From an uncultured Bacillota bacterium (GTDB taxonomy: Bacteria > Bacillota_I > Bacilli_A > RFN20 > CAG-288): a DNA stretch of 42,433 bases. Below, piece by piece: positions 42,276-42,433 of the stretch. Every line of letters starts with the position of its first letter. Within the stretch, counting starts at the first letter, position 1. The position numbers were made by a program, and so were the translations under genes. The notes below the pieces were generated by a model. It saw nothing but the letters and a program-made list of their open reading frames with translations. It had not been told where the DNA came from and did no database searches. The stretch lies in assembly GCA_949282275.1 (NCBI GenBank), contig CASDOO010000001.1:1-42433 (forward strand), read 5' to 3'.

Positions 42276-42433
42276 ATGAAAAAGACATATCCGTTAATCG
42301 GCTTCCTTTCATTTACCCTTTTAGCCTCCTGCACTGGCACATCCTCGACGACTCCTAGTGCGACTTTGCCGCCATCCACGACGCAAGACACGACGACCAC
42401 TTCTGTCGAAACGACGACGCCTGCCACGACGAC
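42276..42433 (+). CDS. Surface lipoprotein (third of array), cut by window end
   Basis: The open frame runs to the last base: 52 complete codons are visible. The signal peptide ends at LLASC (Cys19) and leads into a Thr/Ser/Pro-rich spacer rich in ACG codons. AAAGGAG lies upstream of the ATG, 29 bases after the second gene. By position and design it continues the array; whether its body is a paralogue cannot be seen. Confidence 0.8.
   Translation, partial: MKKTYPLIGFLSFTLLASCTGTSSTTPSATLPPSTTQDTTTTSVETTTPATT

Noticed and set aside
1..42433. CRISPR arrays, insertion sequences, rRNA genes, additional tRNA genes
   Set aside because: I saw no regularly spaced repeats, no transposase or integrase motifs, and no cloverleaf with a T-loop other than the tmRNA end. 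Weakly conserved RNAs could still be missed by eye.
38600..42433. Thr/Pro codon runs (ACG/ACC/CCG) as possible tandem DNA repeats
   Set aside because: They are irregular at base level and in frame with the lipoprotein spacers, so protein-level low complexity explains them.

Overview
The window looks like the chromosome of an uncultured, host-associated, low-to-moderate-GC member of the Bacilli (Erysipelotrichales / RF39 / RFN20-type gut lineages). The reasons are the Firmicutes-type Shine-Dalgarno sites, lipoproteins with Thr/Pro/Ser-rich linkers, a LytTR/GHKL two-component pair, MacB-like ATPase-FtsX transporters, a DUF3899 protein and CcpA-like operators. TGA is used as a stop (for example after the two Opp permease genes), so the Mycoplasma genetic code does not apply. 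The lineage is an inference from gene style; no marker gene was compared.

Layout. 1-376: 3' part of tmRNA (ssrA) and its terminator. 377-2550: a decayed stretch with a LysR-like remnant and a broken DUF234-type ATPase. 2551-4762: a TetR regulator, two small membrane proteins and a MarR regulator. 4828-8455: an ion-transporter-superfamily permease and a LytTR response regulator/GHKL kinase pair, all on the minus strand; near-identical direct repeats sit in the permease promoter. 8522-14318: an operon with a catabolite-type operator at its promoter, encoding a domain-permuted membrane-anchored GH3 glycosidase, an NCS2-like permease and a lipoprotein. 14379-15545: an intracellular GH5 glycosidase. 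16016-24964: a DUF3899 protein, then a complete peptide-transporter operon (oppABCDF) in which the second permease and both ATPases carry large insertions. 25050-28148: a single polypeptide joining an MFS sugar transporter to a GH2 glycosidase. 28203-29693: a carboxymuconolactone-decarboxylase/cupin protein, divergent from a TetR regulator, with a clean palindrome between them. 29720-34934: two ATPase-FtsX transporters behind a promoter whose spacer contains nine consecutive G, suggesting phase variation. 34999-38148: a NifX-like protein with a Cys/His tail, a Pr6Pr-like membrane protein, and a TPR protein with a degenerate M48 peptidase domain. 38552 to the end: three tandem lipoproteins; the first two are clearly paralogues and the third runs off the window.

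How the genes fit together. Much of the window is about catching and using external polymers: three glycosidase systems with different topologies (outside and membrane-tethered, cytosolic, and fused to the transporter), a peptide importer and several surface lipoproteins. Repeated AAAGCGCTTT-type operators near the GH3 operon, upstream of the DUF3899/opp region and upstream of the lipoprotein array suggest shared carbon-source control. The strongest candidates for something new are the MFS-GH2 fusion, the G9 promoter switch with an adjacent perfect 11-bp inverted repeat, and the insertion-rich Opp transporter.
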